Assembly (NCBI GenBank): GCA_000697055.1
Contig: JNDT01002331.1
Coordinates: forward strand, 124,001-188,000
DNA: 64,000 bases
Source: Saksenaea vasiformis B4078
Taxonomy: Eukaryota > Mucoromycota > Mucoromycetes > Mucorales > Saksenaeaceae
Direction of reading: 5' to 3'
Part shown: positions 62,201 to 64,000 of the stretch, piece after piece
Layout of the letters: each line of letters begins with the position of its first letter
Position numbering within the stretch: the first letter of the stretch is position 1
The notes under the pieces: generated by a model
Databases searched by the model: none
Seen by the model: the letters and a program-made list of their open reading frames with translations, nothing else
Told to the model about the DNA's origin: nothing
Made by a program: the position numbers and the translations under genes

Positions 62201-63360
62201 TCCACTGTATTGTTAAGTATGACTAGCGTCAACAAATACAGATATCCTTCTGCGTCGCCAAGCAAGATCCGAGATCCATCGTCATTCATTAAGGTATAAC
62301 TGCATAAAGGATAAGTCTATACCCGAACGGATTACGATAATACCTCTTAATCATGGATTTCTTGATTCCAATGGCTTTGGGTGCCTGGTGGGGCTTAAGA
62401 TAGCGAACAAACTTTCCACCTAATAGTATCACGCCTCCTATGACGGGTGGCATGGCGATCATTAATGTGGCTTCTGATTCAAAGTGATCCATGACGATGT
62501 CGCCTGCAATCAGCTCACGATGGCGGAGGTCCAAGGTGAACGTCTGTAAATATCGGCGATTCAGTGCATCCTCATAAAGTATCATCAACGTCGGCTGTGC
62601 CGCATCCTGTAAGAATGCCATCGTCACAATCGTTTTATCCGCCAGCCTAAAAACAGAATTTATATCTGTTAGTATTACAAGTCGCAATGCACAAGCAACA
62701 CGTACACAATGTTTACATAGTCAGGTGGATGCTGTTGCTGCCGCCTTCGAGCATCTCTTCGAAGGGAACTTCTGCGGGGATATGTCCCATTTTCTCTTGG
62801 TTTTGGTCCAAATTCTGGTATGACAATCGTTACGATATTGTCATAAAGTGATGTAGCAATATAGCGACACGTAGCATCGAGAACACTGTGTACTTCATCT
62901 TTCTTAATGCGGGCATCGCCAGGTATGGCGATCTCGCCGCTGATCTCTGTCACAATCTGTTGCGTGCTTTCACAGTAGGATAGAATGCAATACTTGTGCC
63001 GACTGGTGAGAATAAAAAGGGATGCTTTGACACGACCCTGCAAACAAGTTTGTCAGGGAAGATCGGCAAATGGATGCTTTTATTCTGATCCTTACTTGAG
63101 ATTTATAAAGTTTCAGATCCGCGATCGTGCCATGGATACTGAATTCGATTGTCGGCTTCAGACCATCCGGCGTTAAAGTGTAAATCTCAATGCGTGTTCC
63201 TTTGCTATGATTATCACAGTCAGCATGAAAGCCAGCATGATGAGGAATCCGCTCACCCCAGAACCAAATTTATCTCGTCAGGAGCGGTAAATCTCCCTTT
63301 GACAGCAAACTGGGTCGCCGTTGGCTTCTGAGCTGTTACAACATACTGATACTGGGACAT
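59222..63360 (-). CDS. DDB1: DNA damage-binding protein 1 (DDB1), CUL4 adaptor
   Basis: DDB1 is the triple beta-propeller adaptor that links CUL4 ligases to substrate receptors and acts in UV-damage recognition. The N-terminus [35 protein letters not shown] and the C-terminus ([25 protein letters not shown], then [18 protein letters not shown]) are diagnostic. Between them, about 14 exons hold propeller strands such as [58 protein letters not shown] and [12 protein letters not shown]. Also [18 protein letters not shown] sequence, [45 protein letters not shown] and WQLGERI-like segments. About 1,100 residues, normal for DDB1. CPSF160 and SF3B3 share the fold but not these termini. The gene is intact. 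Confidence 0.95.
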
Positions 63361-64000
63361 GACGCGCAGAGCAACCAACTGTTCTCCTTTGAGAACTGTA
63401 AATATGATGATCTGCAGTCACATTCACATATCAAGTAAAACTACTCTCTAATCATTGTCAGTCTGCAACTACTATTTATTAGCCTTACTTAATGGCAGTC
63501 AGAAGACGTTTTTTACTAGGAACATCCTGCAAAAGGGATTTTTGATGCCAATGAGTATTTTGTGATCCATAGACAGATGCTTATCCCAGAAAGGCAACGG
63601 ACGTTTTTCTGCTGTGTAGAAATTTGAACCGCGAAACGTTCTTGCCTAGGATCGCTTGATACATGCGACGCTCAACTGCGTCAGTGCATCAAAGGTGTGG
63701 TCAACACAATGTCAATAGAGATCTGCACCATATTGGTAAGAAAAATTTGGTTGGTTGTTCCCAGCATCGCAGAAGGCTGGGTTTGTCTCCCGAATTAACT
63801 TGAATTACTATTTCCGTGATACAAGCGGTTGTTGTTATGGGATATAGATCCAGCTTCCATTTAGAGGATATGTACAAGACATGAACCACCTTCTCGGTGA
63901 CCCATAAAGAGCATGCCACAAAGGCGTAAGATTAACAGTTCTTCCAGGACATTACCACTGTTAATAAATAAAGTGACAGAAAAAGCACCAAATACTTGAT
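63361..64000. other. DDB1 upstream region to window end
   Basis: About 640 bp. It should contain the DDB1 promoter. A minus-strand ORF at 63701-63919 is unsupported; it could belong to an edge gene but shows no domain. Confidence 0.4.

Overview
The window looks like nuclear DNA of an early-diverging filamentous fungus, most likely a Mucoromycota (Mucorales-type) species. Genes are dense on both strands. Most are split by short GT-AG introns of roughly 30-100 bp, with a few GC-AG. The gene set is eukaryotic and fungal: a Pkc1-type kinase with HR1-C2-C1-C1 order and a DYG motif, anthranilate synthase component I, and DGAT2. HID1, the complex I factor IND1 and DDB1 are also present; these are typically missing from budding yeast but kept in early-diverging fungi. 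No rRNA, tRNA or CRISPR array was seen. The species call is inference.

Layout. 0-8.4 kb: a divergent repeat cut by the left edge, a 2H-phosphoesterase-like protein, a reticulon divergent from RuvB-like 1 (Pontin), a RidA enamine deaminase, and a Sel1-repeat protein. 8.7-21.7 kb: a GH18 chitinase-like secreted protein lacking the catalytic glutamate, a disordered acidic protein with SxIP-like motifs, UFD1, DGAT2, a membrane-anchored alpha/beta hydrolase, a coiled-coil protein, and a tiny PLDc_N-like membrane protein. 22-23.4 kb: a mitochondrial carrier resembling the thiamine pyrophosphate carrier. 23.4-27.3 kb: a repeat-rich stretch with two dispersed repeat families and an ORF relic. 27.3-33.5 kb: PKC1, IND1 and QCR9. 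33.5-36.5 kb: gene-poor, with a second copy of a dispersed repeat. 36.5-49.7 kb: a homeodomain protein, a multi-pass class 3 lipase, a TFIIIC triple-barrel subunit, HID1, TRP2 with a perfect Gcn4/CPC1 site in its promoter, and an Apq12-like membrane protein. 51-53.3 kb: a Ubp8/USP22-type deubiquitinase. 54.6-58.1 kb: two paralogous orphan genes, one damaged at its 5' end. 58.5-59.1 kb: a foldback (MITE-like) element next to a third copy of the dispersed repeat. 59.2-63.4 kb: DDB1.

The genes are mostly unlinked housekeeping functions: protein quality control (UFD1, DDB1, UBP8), lipid metabolism (DGAT2, two lipases), respiration (IND1, QCR9), wall and secretion (PKC1, HID1, chitinase-like), and transcription (RVB1, TFIIIC, UBP8, homeodomain). 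The least explained material is the orphan paralog pair, the SxIP protein, the inactive-looking GH18 protein, and the repeat families, whose copies sit just 3' of genes. Exon structures were read by eye from splice signals and protein conservation, so individual junctions can be off by a few bases.
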